Positions 55,296 through 64,000 of a stretch of 64,000 bases of DNA are shown piece after piece; within the stretch, counting starts at the first letter, position 1; every line of letters starts with the position of its first letter. The DNA is from Paraburkholderia rhizosphaerae (lineage in GTDB: Bacteria > Pseudomonadota > Gammaproteobacteria > Burkholderiales > Burkholderiaceae), in the NCBI RefSeq assembly GCF_004366595.1, contig NZ_SORE01000001.1:1-64000 (forward strand). The letters are read 5' to 3'. A program made the translations under genes and the position numbers. The notes beneath the pieces are model-generated. The model was given only the letters and a program-made list of their open reading frames with translations. It did not search any database and had not been told where the DNA came from.

Positions 55296-55982
55296 TTACG
55301 CCCGTATGCCGTTGTCGCGAAACTCCTTCACGCAAGGAAGCTGACGCAACTGCTCGCAAATCGCCTTGTATTCCAGCGATGAAACGCGGCTTAGCGTGAT
55401 CATCACTTCGTCGATTTCAGTGGAGTCGTCGCCCTGCTGCACGATGAACTGCTTGACTCGTACGCTCGACGTGCCCAGTGCATCGTGCAGCGAGTGAAAC
55501 GTCATCGCACCTCGTTCGACCAGCAGCGTCATCTGGCGCCGCTGCTTCACCGTGATGAAACGCCGCTCGATCGGCTTGATGCCGGCGAGGATCAGCAGAA
55601 TGATCAGCGTCGCCGCAATCGACGCGATATACAGGCCGCCGCCTACTGCGAGACCGATCGCCGCGACGGACCATAAGCTCGCCGCCGTCGTCAGCCCGCG
55701 GACGATCTCGCCGCGCAGCAGGATCGACCCCGCGCCAAGAAAGCCGATGCCGGACACGACCTGCGCGGCGACCCGCGATGGATCGAGAATGACATGGTCG
55801 CCGCTCTGCACGTCGGCGAAGCCGAAGGCGGACACGATCATAAACAGCGCCGAGCCGACGCATACCAGCATATGCGTACGCAGCCCCGCCGCCCACGACA
55901 ACCGTTCGCGCTCGAAGCCGATCACACTGCCGAGTGCGGCTGCCATCACGAGCCGCCCAATAAGTTCAAGATTGCCTGGCAT
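55296..55982 (-). CDS. MgtC/SapB-family membrane protein
   Basis: 228 residues. Five hydrophobic segments in the first 140 residues contain the MgtC signatures (GSVIGFERERLSWAAGLRTH, VVSGIGFLGAGSILLRGEIV, GLTTAASLWSVAAIGLAVGG). A C-terminal ACT-like soluble domain of about 80 residues follows. MgtC proteins sit in the inner membrane and, in pathogens, help survival in macrophages and low magnesium and inhibit the F-type ATP synthase; this role is not shown for all members. It stands divergent from the epimerase gene. Confidence 0.92.
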   Translation of the reverse strand: MPGNLELIGRLVMAAALGSVIGFERERLSWAAGLRTHMLVCVGSALFMIVSAFGFADVQSGDHVILDPSRVAAQVVSGIGFLGAGSILLRGEIVRGLTTAASLWSVAAIGLAVGGGLYIASIAATLIILLILAGIKPIERRFITVKQRRQMTLLVERGAMTFHSLHDALGTSSVRVKQFIVQQGDDSTEIDEVMITLSRVSSLEYKAICEQLRQLPCVKEFRDNGIRA

Positions 55983-56134
55983 GTTGTCTTCCCCCTGCTT
56001 TTTTATCGACCTAGCAAGATGCGGTCCGCGCTGGCTCCGGGCAGCGTACCATTACAGGTTATCGGCTTGCTGTCCGGTGCCGGCCACGCACCGCCGGATC
56101 GCGATCCGCGTCATTTCCCATCTGAATTCGACTT

Positions 56135-57256
56135 ATGAGCATACCCGCTTCGACGACCGCCACCGCCGTTTCATTGCGTGAACATTTTTTACGCGTCGTG
56201 TTGCGGGTCTGGCGTGGCCCAGGCTTTAACGAAGCGCTGAACCTGCCTTACGAGGCGATGGCGGCCGACGGGCGTCGGCCGTTACCGGCCGTGCGCTACC
56301 GCGCGATGGCCTGCGCGCGGCAATTGTTCGTGTTTGCACAGGCCGGCGCCGATGACCACGCACACCGGCTTTTCGAATCGCTGGTCCGTTACTTTCAAGA
56401 CGGTGCGCGCGGCGGATGGTTCTATAGCGTCGATCCCCAAGGCGCACCGCTCGATACAACGAAAGATCTGTACACACACGCGTTTGTCGTCTTCGCATGC
56501 GCCGAATATGGCGCGCGTTCGGGCAATCGCGACGCGTTCGAGATCGTGCGTCGCACCTCGTCGATCATCGAAGAGCGTTTTGCGATTCGCGACGGGTCGC
56601 ATGGTGGTGTGCAAAACGCTCAAGGGCTTTACAACGCCGCGCTGAACGCGGACTTTTCCGCGGCGAGCGGCGGACCGCTGCAGAACCCGCTGATGCACCT
56701 CACCGAAGCGTGGCTCGCCGCGCGGCAAGCAACCGGCGATGCGGCGTTCGATACCGCGCTCGAGCGTCTGTGCGATGCGGTCGCGCGCGCGTTCGTGCAC
56801 GCGCCGACCGGTTGCATTGCCGAGTTGCCGATCGGTAGCGCCGATAACTGGCTCGAGCCTGGGCACCAGTTCGAATGGTTCTGGCTCATGCGTCAGGCGG
56901 GTAGGTTGCTGACTCGATCGGGCCTCGAGGAGCCACTTGCCCGCGCATTCGTTTTTGCACAGCAACACGGCGTTGACGCAGCCACCGGCGGCGTCGCGCT
57001 GGCGCTCGATGAGCAAGGGGCGATGCGGGACGCGACGCAACGGATCTGGGCGCAATCCGAATACCTGCGCGCGCTCGCGGTTCATCCGGACGCCGACGTC
57101 CGCGCCGCACTACCGCAACAGATCGCGCGCTTCAGCGAACGCTTCCTGCGCCCGCAAGGCTGGTACGAATGCAAGACCGCGGCAGGTGACGTATCGCGCG
57201 ACGATATGCCGTCGACCACGCCTTATCACCTTGCGACCGCTTATGCCGCGCTGTGA
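56135..57256 (+). CDS. AGE-family sugar epimerase/isomerase
   Basis: 373 residues with the (alpha/alpha)6 barrel motifs of the N-acylglucosamine 2-epimerase family: KDLYTHAFVVFACAEYGA, NPLMHLTEAWLAA, EPGHQFEWFWLMRQAG, RIWAQSEYLRALA and TTPYHLATAY near the end, including the catalytic His residues. It could be a mannose or glucose isomerase (YihS-like) or an epimerase. No sugar operon surrounds it, so the substrate is open. The protein is cytosolic and of normal length. Confidence 0.88.
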   Translation: MSIPASTTATAVSLREHFLRVVLRVWRGPGFNEALNLPYEAMAADGRRPLPAVRYRAMACARQLFVFAQAGADDHAHRLFESLVRYFQDGARGGWFYSVDPQGAPLDTTKDLYTHAFVVFACAEYGARSGNRDAFEIVRRTSSIIEERFAIRDGSHGGVQNAQGLYNAALNADFSAASGGPLQNPLMHLTEAWLAARQATGDAAFDTALERLCDAVARAFVHAPTGCIAELPIGSADNWLEPGHQFEWFWLMRQAGRLLTRSGLEEPLARAFVFAQQHGVDAATGGVALALDEQGAMRDATQRIWAQSEYLRALAVHPDADVRAALPQQIARFSERFLRPQGWYECKTAAGDVSRDDMPSTTPYHLATAYAAL

Positions 57257-57350
57257 CGCGATAAAGCGAAGCGCAATGGAATGAGCGCCGGTTGATGGTC
57301 GACCCCGCGCGGCGGTTGCGCGCGTCGCGGTTCCACGACGCTGCCCCGCT

Positions 57351-58211
57351 TCACAATACATTGAGCGGCGTCTTCAGATAGTGGATGCCGTTTGCTTCCG
57401 GCGGCGGCGCGATACCCGCGCGGATATTCATCTGAATCGACGGAATCAGCAGCGTCGGCATGCCGAGCGTGGCGTCGCGCGTATTGCGCATCTGCACAAA
57501 CGCGTGCTCCTCGACCGAATCGTGCATATGAATGTTGCGCTCGCGCTGGTCGGTCACCGTCGTTTGCCAGCAGACCGCGCGTCCGTTCGGCGGGTAGTCG
57601 TGGCACATGAAGAGTTGCGTGTCGCCCGGCAGACACAGCAGCCGGCGAATCGACGCGTACAACATCCGCGCGTCGCCACCCGGAAAATCGCAACGCGCGG
57701 TGCCGACGTCCGGCATGAACAGCGTATCGCCGACAAACACCGCGCCGTCAAACAGATAGGCGACATCGGCCGGCGTGTGACCGGGCACATGCATCACCGT
57801 CGCTTCCAGCGCGCCGACCCGTAAGGTTTCGCCCGCAACGAACAGATGATCGAACTGCGAGCCGTCCGGATGGAACTCGGGTTCGAAGTTGAACACCGGC
57901 CCGAAGATCTTCTGCACCGAGCGGATGTGCTCGCCGATGCCGATCGCACCGCCCAGATGCTCGCGCAAATAGGGGGCGGCCGACAGATGATCCGCGTGCG
58001 CATGCGTCTCGAGCAGCCACTGCACGCTTAAACCCGTATCGCGCACGAACTGGATTACGCGGTCGGCGCAATGTGTCGACGTGCGCCCCGAACGCGGATC
58101 GTAGTCGAGCACCGAGTCGATGACCGCGCAATGCGAACCGGGACCGGCATGCACGACATAGCTGATCGTTGCCGTAACGGGGTCGTGAAACGCTTCGATC
58201 GCGGGTTTCAT
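57351..58211 (-). CDS. Metallo-beta-lactamase-fold hydrolase, persulfide dioxygenase-like
   Basis: 286 residues from the atg at 58211 (GAGG lies 8 bases upstream; the in-frame gtg at 58220 is part of that leader). Metal motifs: THAHADHL (HxHxDH), His in HVPGHTPADVAYL, Asp in FVGDTLFMPDVGTARCDFPGG and His in MCHDYPP. The GTARCDFPGGD segment and CHDY are typical of ETHE1/Blh-type persulfide dioxygenases, which oxidise glutathione persulfide to sulfite with one iron. No rhodanese is fused or adjacent. A related thiol hydrolase role remains possible. Confidence 0.88.
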   Translation of the reverse strand: MKPAIEAFHDPVTATISYVVHAGPGSHCAVIDSVLDYDPRSGRTSTHCADRVIQFVRDTGLSVQWLLETHAHADHLSAAPYLREHLGGAIGIGEHIRSVQKIFGPVFNFEPEFHPDGSQFDHLFVAGETLRVGALEATVMHVPGHTPADVAYLFDGAVFVGDTLFMPDVGTARCDFPGGDARMLYASIRRLLCLPGDTQLFMCHDYPPNGRAVCWQTTVTDQRERNIHMHDSVEEHAFVQMRNTRDATLGMPTLLIPSIQMNIRAGIAPPPEANGIHYLKTPLNVL

Positions 58212-58596
58212 TAAAGTCACCTCAATTCATACCGTCAGCAACTGGAAGATAACCGAGCTATCGGTGTCCGTCAGCATCGAACTGGAAATCTCGAACGCTG
58301 CGGTTGACGAGGCCCGCCGAGCGCTTCGCGCGATGTCACGCCGCTTCGCGACGGTCGTCGTCATCGTCGTCGTGATCGCTCCGATAAACGGCGGAAACCG
58401 GTGCATGCGGGTTTACAGCAACAAGCAGCGGTAAGCGCGCTCACTTCAGATGAGCCAACCGGCCTACGACAAACTACCCTCTTTTTTCACAACAATTACA
58501 GCGCGATTTTTTCCGGATTATCTTGACTTCGCGTGTTTGCGCTTCCTAGAGTGGGTGGAACGTCACAGCGGGCGACCACCCGAAGGAAATCCGACG
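58212..58596. promoter_or_regulatory. Divergent intergenic region between MBL-fold and thioesterase genes
   Basis: 385 bases, no gene supported. TTGACT (58523-58528) with a 17-base spacer and CTAGAG (58546-58551) is a possible promoter for the thioesterase gene. A loose direct repeat, CCGTCAGCA followed by AACTGGAA, occurs twice near the left end (about 58231-58250 and 58267-58287), near the MBL-fold gene's promoter. Confidence 0.4.
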
Positions 58597-59043
58597 ATGA
58601 CTGATCTCCTGGACCGCGCGCGCGGCGCACTCCATGCGCAGCCGTTCAGCACGCTGCTTGGCACCGAGCTGATGTATGTCGGCGCCAACGAGCTGACGCT
58701 ATGCCTGCCGGTCCGCGACGATCTGAAGCAGCAACACGGGTTTGTGCACGGCGGCGTGATCAGCTATCTCGCGGACAATGCATTGACGTTCGCCGGTGCG
58801 CTGGCGCTCGGACCGAGAGTGGTCATCGGGGAGTACAAGATCAACTACCTGCGGCCGGCGGTGAACGGGATTTTGATGGCCCGTGCGCAAGTGATCTACG
58901 CGGGGCGCCATCAGGCAACCTGCCAATGCAGCGTGTACGTGACGGACGGCGACCGTGAGAGGCTCATCGCAGTCGCGCAGGGCACCATCAACCGGATCGG
59001 CGATGGCACCGAGAATAACAAAGGGGAACCGCAAGGGGATTGA
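58597..59043 (+). CDS. PaaI-like hotdog thioesterase
   Basis: 148 residues from the atg at 58597, which has AAGGA about 10 bases upstream; the frame is open further upstream but that part is AT-rich and non-coding. The hotdog motif is seen in HGFVHGGVISYLADNALTFA (with the His-Gly-Gly of PaaI-type enzymes) and EYKINYLRPAVNG. It hydrolyses an acyl-CoA, probably an aromatic or short-chain one; the substrate is unknown and no catabolic operon surrounds it. Confidence 0.88.
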   Translation: MTDLLDRARGALHAQPFSTLLGTELMYVGANELTLCLPVRDDLKQQHGFVHGGVISYLADNALTFAGALALGPRVVIGEYKINYLRPAVNGILMARAQVIYAGRHQATCQCSVYVTDGDRERLIAVAQGTINRIGDGTENNKGEPQGD

Positions 59044-59102
59044 CGTGTAACGCTTCGGAGCGGCGACTCGCACCGCCCCGGCAATGCGCGATGCGGCAAT
59101 CG

Positions 59103-59951
59103 TTATTCCGCCGCGTACGTCTTTTGCTGCTGCTCGCCGAGCCCTTCGATGGAGAGGCGCATCGTCTGCCCCGCCTTCAGGTAAACCGGCGACGGCTTCA
59201 CGCCCATACCGACGCCCGGCGGCGTGCCGGTCGAAATCACGTCGCCCGGCTGCAGGCTCATGCATTGCGACAGATACGACACCAGCTTCTTCACGCCGAA
59301 GATCATCGTCTTCGTGCTGCCGTTCTGGTAGCGATGACCATCTACTTCGAGCCACAGCTTCAGGTTCTGCGGATCGGGCACTTCGTCGCGCGTGACCATC
59401 CACGGGCCGATCGGGCCGAACGTATCGAAGCCCTTGCCCTTGTCCCACTGACCGGCACGCTCGATCTGCCATTCACGCTCGGACACATCGTTGATCACGC
59501 AATAGCCGGCCACATAGTCGAGCGCGTTCGCCTCGTCGACATACTTCGCAGCCTTGCCGATCACGATGCCCAGTTCGACTTCCCAATCGGTTTTCTTCGA
59601 GCCGCGCGGAATTTCGACGTCGTCGTTCGGGCCGCAGATCGCGCTGGTCCATTTGTTGAACACCACCGGCTCCGGCGGCACCGGCAGATTCGATTCAGCC
59701 GCGTGGTCCGCGTAGTTCAGGCCGATACAGACAAACTTGCCGATCTTGCCGACGCACGGGCCAATACGCGGGTTGCCGTCGACCAGCGGCAGCGACGACA
59801 GATCGAGCGCGCGCAGCTTCGCGAGGCTCGCGTCGTCGAGCATGCTGCCGTCGATGTCGCCGACCACTTTCGACAGATCGCGAATCTTGCCTTGCGTATC
59901 GACGATGCCGGGCTTTTCCTGACCTTTCGGTCCGTAACGAAGCAGTTTCAT
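59103..59951 (-). CDS. FAH-family hydrolase, likely 2,4-diketo-3-deoxy-L-fuconate hydrolase
   Basis: 282 residues. The fumarylacetoacetate hydrolase fold is shown by KFVCIGLNYADHAAES, KWTSAICGPNDDVEIPRGS, DWEVELGIVIGK (metal-binding Glu/Asp) and ISTGTPPGVGMG. In non-phosphorylating L-fucose and L-rhamnose pathways such an enzyme splits the 2,4-diketo sugar acid into pyruvate and L-lactate. It is the last gene of the five-gene fucose operon, which supports that role. The cytosolic protein has normal length. Confidence 0.85.
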   Translation of the reverse strand: MKLLRYGPKGQEKPGIVDTQGKIRDLSKVVGDIDGSMLDDASLAKLRALDLSSLPLVDGNPRIGPCVGKIGKFVCIGLNYADHAAESNLPVPPEPVVFNKWTSAICGPNDDVEIPRGSKKTDWEVELGIVIGKAAKYVDEANALDYVAGYCVINDVSEREWQIERAGQWDKGKGFDTFGPIGPWMVTRDEVPDPQNLKLWLEVDGHRYQNGSTKTMIFGVKKLVSYLSQCMSLQPGDVISTGTPPGVGMGVKPSPVYLKAGQTMRLSIEGLGEQQQKTYAAE

Positions 59952-60012
59952 TGTTGCGGTGTCCTGTACTGTAAGTTCAACGGAAGTTCGAAATAGTGAT
60001 GACAGACGCCGG

Positions 60013-60756
60013 TCAGTTCGACCAGCCGCCGTCGATCACATGCGCGTGGCCGGTCGTAAACGCCGATTCGTCGGATGCCAGATAAAGCGCGAGCGCCGCG
60101 ATCTCTTCCGGCTTGCCGATACGGCCCATCGGCTGGCGCACGACGAAAGCCGCCTGCACGTCGCCGACGCTTTTGCGTTGTGCCTGAGCCTGCTCGGCGA
60201 TTCGCTGTTCGAGCGACGGCGACGCGACCGTGCCCGGGCAAATCGCGTTACAGCGTACACCACGCGTGACGAAATCGGCCGCCACCGCCTTCGTGAGACC
60301 GATGACCGCCGCTTTCGAGGCGCCGTACACGAAGCGGTTCGGCACGCCCTTCACGCTCGAGGCCGCCGACGACATATTGATGATCGAGCCGCTACCCTTT
60401 TCGAGCATGCCGGGCAGGAACGCGCGGATAGTCCGGTACATCGCCTTCGCGTTCAGGTCGAACGCGAAATCCCAGTCTTCTTCGCTGGCTTCGAGAATCG
60501 AACCGGCGTGCACGAAGCCCGCGCAGTTGAACAGCACGTCGATTGGGCCGAGTTCTTTTGCAAGCGCGTTGATCGCCGCCATATCGCGCACGTCGAGCTT
60601 GCGCGCTTCGACCGGCTTGCCGGCGAGCGAATCGGGTTTGATATCGGTGGCGATTACACGCGCGCCCTCACGCGCGAAAAGTTCGGCCGTCGCAAGGCCG
60701 ATGCCTTGTCCAGCGGCGGTAATCACGGCCGTCTTGCCGGCCAGTCGTTGTGTCAT
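60013..60756 (-). CDS. Short-chain dehydrogenase, likely 2-keto-3-deoxy-L-fuconate dehydrogenase
   Basis: 247 residues, classical SDR: TAAGQGIGLATAE near the N terminus (NAD(P)-binding glycine motif), LFNCAG (about 75-80), and the catalytic set Ser130, Tyr144 and Lys148 (YGASK). It oxidises the C4 hydroxyl of 2-keto-3-deoxy-L-fuconate to the 2,4-diketo acid used by the FAH-family hydrolase encoded next. Substrate inferred from operon context and the similarity to the known fucose SDRs of Burkholderia and Xanthomonas. Confidence 0.85.
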   Translation of the reverse strand: MTQRLAGKTAVITAAGQGIGLATAELFAREGARVIATDIKPDSLAGKPVEARKLDVRDMAAINALAKELGPIDVLFNCAGFVHAGSILEASEEDWDFAFDLNAKAMYRTIRAFLPGMLEKGSGSIINMSSAASSVKGVPNRFVYGASKAAVIGLTKAVAADFVTRGVRCNAICPGTVASPSLEQRIAEQAQAQRKSVGDVQAAFVVRQPMGRIGKPEEIAALALYLASDESAFTTGHAHVIDGGWSN

Positions 60757-60851
60757 CTGCGGCTCCAGTCAATTTGCGAGGTTTCGAACCGCATCTCGCG
60801 CATCGCCCGCGACCCACATGGATCTGACGATGCGGATGGCGGCTTGTGTTG

Positions 60852-61691
60852 TCAAAGACGATAAAAAGCGGCGGCATTCGCGCCGAAAATCGCGTCGCGC
60901 TGCGCATCGGGCAATGTGGCGACAAGCGTCGTCGCGATTGAATGCCACAGCAGATAGTCGCCATTCAGGTTCAGTACCGGCCAGTCGCTGCCCCACATCA
61001 ACCGCGCCGGTCCGAAGGCGGCTAGCAGATGATCGACGTACGGCCGCAGCGTCGCTTCGGTCCAACCCGCCGCGGCTTCAGTCGCGAGTCCGGATAGCTT
61101 GCAATGCAGATGCGGCAGACGCGCAAGCCGCGTGATGCCGTCCGCCCACGCGTGCCAGCCGGCGGCGCCATCGCGGATCGGCGGCTTCGCACCGTGATCG
61201 ACAACGATGCGCAGCGTCGGGAAGCGCTTCGCGAAGGTCTCCAATGCGTCGACGTGACGCGCGAAGATCAGCGCATCGAAGGCGAGGTCGTGGGCGATCA
61301 ATGCGTCGATGGCAGGCTGCAGCGCCGGATCCGCGATCCAGTTGTCGTCGGGCAGATCTTGCAGCATCGGCCGCACGCCCTTGAATTTAGGCTCGCGCGC
61401 GAGTTCTGCAATCAGTGAAGGCGCGTCGCGTTCGAGCAGCGGCACCCAGCCGACTACGCCCGCAATCGACGCTTCGCCGCGCGCGAGATCGAGCAGGTAG
61501 CGGGTTTCGTCGACGGTGGGCGCAGCCTGCACGACCACGGTGCGCGCGACACCTGCACGTTCGCGCAACGGCGTGAGGTCGGCCGGGCCGAATGCGCGAT
61601 ACAGCGGCGCGAGCTCGGGCGTAAGCCACCCGTAGTCACCGCGCGCCGGGTCCCAGTAGTGCTGATGCGCGTCGATCTGCTGCGTCGTCAC
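60852..61691 (-). CDS. Amidohydrolase, likely L-fucono-1,5-lactonase
   Basis: 279 residues of the COG3618-type amidohydrolase group: DAHQHYWDPARGDYGWLTPE at the start (HxH metal motif), VVDHGAKPP in the middle and MWGSDWPVLN with the last metal Asp. Characterised members from Burkholderia open L-fuconolactone. The start is gtg one base after the stop of the aldo/keto reductase gene, with GGAGG seven bases upstream inside that gene, so the two are coupled. It acts in the cytosol on the product of the reductase. Confidence 0.87.
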   Translation of the reverse strand: MTTQQIDAHQHYWDPARGDYGWLTPELAPLYRAFGPADLTPLRERAGVARTVVVQAAPTVDETRYLLDLARGEASIAGVVGWVPLLERDAPSLIAELAREPKFKGVRPMLQDLPDDNWIADPALQPAIDALIAHDLAFDALIFARHVDALETFAKRFPTLRIVVDHGAKPPIRDGAAGWHAWADGITRLARLPHLHCKLSGLATEAAAGWTEATLRPYVDHLLAAFGPARLMWGSDWPVLNLNGDYLLWHSIATTLVATLPDAQRDAIFGANAAAFYRL

Positions 61692-61692
61692 G

Positions 61693-62733
61693 TCATGCCT
61701 CCGGCACCGGTGCGCGCCGATCGATCAGGCCTTGGTCCGACAGCGCGCGCCATAGCGCGGGAGGAATTTTCCGGTCGAACGATTCGGCGTTCTGGCGCAT
61801 CTCCTGCGGGCTGCGCGCGCCGGTCAGCACCGTCGCGACGCATGGATGCGCATACGGAAACTGCAGTGCTGCTGCGGCAAGCGGCACGCCATGCGCGCGA
61901 CACACCTCTTCGAGCCGCGCGACGCGCTTGATCACTTCGGGGGGCGCCGCGCCATAGTTGAATTTCAGATCGCCCGACACGCCTTGCGCAAGAATGCCCG
62001 AATTGAACGCGCCGCCCAGCAGGATGCTGACATTGCGCTTTTCGCAGGCCGGCAGCAAGTCGTTCAACGTCTGCTGTTCGAGCAACGTGTAACGGCCCGC
62101 CAGCAACGCGCAATCGATGTCGAACTCGGCCATCATGTCGAGTACCGCCTGCCCTTCGTTGACGCCCAGACCGACCGCCTTCACGACGCCCGCCGAACGC
62201 AGTTCGTCGAGCGCGCGGAATCCGCCGCCATCGGTCAGTTGCTTCCAGTAATGCGGATTCTGGTCGCCGTGCGTCATATGGCCGATATCGTGAATCAGCA
62301 GGATGTCGATATCGATAATGCCGAGGCGCTGCTGGCTATCTTCGAACGAACGCAGAATGCCACCGTGCGTGTAGTCGTAAATCGCTTCGAAAGGCAGCGG
62401 ATTCTGCCAGCCTTCGCTGCCGTCATACGGATTCTTGCGCGGCACGAAGCGACGGCCTGCCTTGGTCGACAATACGTACTCGTCGCGCGGATGGCGGCGC
62501 AATGCATCGCCGATGCGATGTTCGGCTTTCGTGTGGCCGTAGTGCGGCGCGGTATCGAAGAAGCGCACGCCGCATTCCCATGCGGCATCGACAGTCTCGA
62601 ATGCTTCCTCGTCGGTCAGATCGCGATACAGCCCACCGAGCGGCGCCGTGCCCAGGCCAAGACCGCTCACCTGCAGCGCACGGCCGCCGATCGCGCGGCG
62701 CCGCCGGATTTTCGAATCGATTGCGGATGTCAT
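61693..62733 (-). CDS. Aldo/keto reductase, likely L-fucose dehydrogenase
   Basis: 346 residues from the atg at 62733, with AAGGAGACAGTGAGG just upstream; the longer frame to 63006 has non-coding character. AKR signatures: GLGTAPLGGLYRDL, RFFDTAPHYGHTKAEHRIG (catalytic Tyr), STKAGR (catalytic Lys) and LLIHDIGHMTHGDQ. It resembles D-threo-aldose 1-dehydrogenases, which oxidise L-fucose to the lactone with NAD(P). It is the second gene of the operon in view and feeds the lactonase. Confidence 0.87.
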   Translation of the reverse strand: MTSAIDSKIRRRRAIGGRALQVSGLGLGTAPLGGLYRDLTDEEAFETVDAAWECGVRFFDTAPHYGHTKAEHRIGDALRRHPRDEYVLSTKAGRRFVPRKNPYDGSEGWQNPLPFEAIYDYTHGGILRSFEDSQQRLGIIDIDILLIHDIGHMTHGDQNPHYWKQLTDGGGFRALDELRSAGVVKAVGLGVNEGQAVLDMMAEFDIDCALLAGRYTLLEQQTLNDLLPACEKRNVSILLGGAFNSGILAQGVSGDLKFNYGAAPPEVIKRVARLEEVCRAHGVPLAAAALQFPYAHPCVATVLTGARSPQEMRQNAESFDRKIPPALWRALSDQGLIDRRAPVPEA

Positions 62734-62869
62734 CCTCACTGTCTCCTTTCTTGTCTCGCCTGTCGCTGCGCAACGTTGTGCCTGCGTCATGCCACGCCAC
62801 GCCGTGCGGTCGCGTGCCGCGCGTCGTGCTGATTCGCGCGGCACCCGCGATCCGCGATGCATGCGGCTT

Positions 62870-64000
62870 TCAGTGCGGCGCGATCTCGACCACCCGCCGC
62901 GGCAGCGACGCGCTGGATGGCAGGCACGCGGGCCCAACCGGCTCGAATGTCTTATACGTAAGAATAAACTCCTGGTGGCCGAGTGTTTCGGATTTCGATG
63001 GTCCACCTTGCGCGACGCGCACCGTCACGTCGAATACCTCGCGGCCCACTTCCTCCAGCGTTGCGCGGCCTTCGAGTATGCGTCCCGCGTCGACATCCAT
63101 ATCGCCGGACAGATTGCGGTACGTGTTCGGATTCGCGCACACCTTGATGACCGGCGAGATCGCCGAACCGACCACCGAGCCGCGGCCCGTCGTAAACAGG
63201 ATCAGATGCGAGCCGCATGCGATCAGTTCGGCGATCTCCGCGTTGTCGCTAATATTCGGAAAGCCGAAGCGCGGTTCGCCGTCGGGCACCACGTCGAGCA
63301 GGTACAGACCGCCAGTCGGCGGCACATCGCCTGGCTTCACAATGCCGACAATCGGCGACGCACCGCTTTTCGCATACGCGCCGAGCGACTTTTCTTCCTG
63401 CGTAGTCAGGCCGCCGTCCGCATTGCCGACGGCGAAGCTGCCGTGGCCGAGAATCGAGTAATAACGCGCGGCCTTCGCAACACACGCGACGATCTCATCG
63501 CCGAGGTCCGCGCGTGCCGCGCGGCTTTTCATATGAAACTCGCAGCCGACCAGTTCACCGGTTTCTTCGAAGATACAGGTTGCGCCCGCATCGATCAGTC
63601 GATCGAACGCGCGGCCGACGGCCGGATTCGCGGTGATACCGCTCGTGCCGTCCGAGCCGCCGCAGACGGTGCCGATCACCAGTTCGCTCAGTGCCATCGG
63701 CACCTTGCGCTGTTTCGCGAGTTCGCCACGCGCCTGCGTGACCCAATCGACGCCGTACTGAATCGTGCTGCGCGTGCCGCCCTTCTCCTGAATCGTCAGC
63801 ACTTCGACGGGCCGGCCGCTCGCCCGCACGGCGTCGACCAGATAGTGCTTGTTCATGCTCTCGCAGCCGAGCGACACGAACAGCACCGCGCCGACATTCG
63901 GATGCGTGGTCAACTGCTCCATCATCTTTTCCGCGTAGCTGTTCGGATAGCAGCCGGGAAAGCCGATCAGATGCACAGGCGGCTCACGCTCGGCGGACGG
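62870..64000 (-). CDS. UxaA-type sugar-acid dehydratase (5' end outside window), candidate L-fuconate dehydratase
   Basis: The frame is open to the window edge, so the N terminus is not seen; about 376 residues remain. UxaA/GarD-family (altronate/galactarate dehydratase) features: GFPGCYPNSYAEKMMEQL, VSLGCESMN, GTVCGGSDGTSGITANPAVG, IFEETGELVGCE and LFTTGRGSVVGSAISPVIKV. These enzymes remove water from aldonic acids using iron. In this operon it is the only dehydratase visible, so it may make 2-keto-3-deoxy-L-fuconate. Known fuconate dehydratases belong to the enolase superfamily, so this is a tentative assignment. Confidence 0.85.
   Translation of the reverse strand, partial: PSAEREPPVHLIGFPGCYPNSYAEKMMEQLTTHPNVGAVLFVSLGCESMNKHYLVDAVRASGRPVEVLTIQEKGGTRSTIQYGVDWVTQARGELAKQRKVPMALSELVIGTVCGGSDGTSGITANPAVGRAFDRLIDAGATCIFEETGELVGCEFHMKSRAARADLGDEIVACVAKAARYYSILGHGSFAVGNADGGLTTQEEKSLGAYAKSGASPIVGIVKPGDVPPTGGLYLLDVVPDGEPRFGFPNISDNAEIAELIACGSHLILFTTGRGSVVGSAISPVIKVCANPNTYRNLSGDMDVDAGRILEGRATLEEVGREVFDVTVRVAQGGPSKSETLGHQEFILTYKTFEPVGPACLPSSASLPRRVVEIAPH

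Noticed and set aside
58450..58596. Upstream extension of the thioesterase frame
   Set aside because: AT-rich, contains a possible promoter, and the internal atg has a good Shine-Dalgarno.

Overview
The window is high-GC, dense, atg/gtg-start DNA with the gene content of a beta-proteobacterium of the Burkholderia/Paraburkholderia group. The evidence is prpD next to acnA, a giant YadA-type adhesin with an extended signal peptide, a Tad pilus operon, a PotABCD-like uptake operon beside a MocR regulator, and a non-phosphorylating L-fucose operon. The genus is inferred from gene content and codon bias; no rRNA gene is present. I saw no tRNA, IS element, integrase or CRISPR array.

Layout. 1-3417: end of 2-methylcitrate dehydratase (prpD), then aconitase acnA and a clear terminator. 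3515-7601: a phosphorelay cluster with a kinase-like hybrid protein that appears to have lost its phosphoacceptor histidine, two divergent NarL-type response regulators and a free HPt protein. 7717-16828: a 2650-residue trimeric autotransporter adhesin followed on the same strand by an OmpA-type lipoprotein. 17316-29338: a 13-gene, largely overlapping operon for a Tad/Flp-type pilus. It has several proteins with GQAxxE prepilin-like motifs, CpaB, a secretin, an FHA-fused TadA ATPase, TadB, TadC, a DUF192 protein, TadE and a lytic transglycosylase. 29364-30739: a third response regulator coupled to a second HPt protein. The adhesin and pilus loci are thus bracketed by two-component parts, which suggests one surface-attachment programme under a branched phosphorelay.

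31258-37528: polyamine-type ABC transporter (ATPase, binding protein, two permeases), divergent from a MocR/GntR regulator with an operator-like set of repeats between them. 37575-38807: a candidate ADP-ribosyltransferase toxin or effector with a tandem-repeat linker. 38931-44623: a large DUF748 protein and a DUF1254/DUF1214 lipoprotein. 44860-48316: a PaiB-like protein and a copper-exporting P-type ATPase behind a MerR/CueR-type promoter. 48601-53883: a chemoreceptor, a flavin reductase, small secreted or cytosolic proteins and an Ala/Pro-rich membrane protein. About 54001-55157: a decayed stretch with frameshifted fragments. 55296-59043: MgtC-like protein, AGE-family epimerase/isomerase, metallo-beta-lactamase-fold hydrolase and PaaI-like thioesterase. 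59103-64000: minus-strand L-fucose oxidation operon (UxaA-type dehydratase, aldo/keto reductase, lactonase, SDR dehydrogenase, FAH-family hydrolase).

The points most worth a second look are the degenerate kinase in the adhesin/pilus phosphorelay, the FHA-TadA fusion in a Tad operon that shows no TadZ, the Cys/aromatic motif at the adhesin N terminus, and the ADP-ribosyltransferase-like gene.
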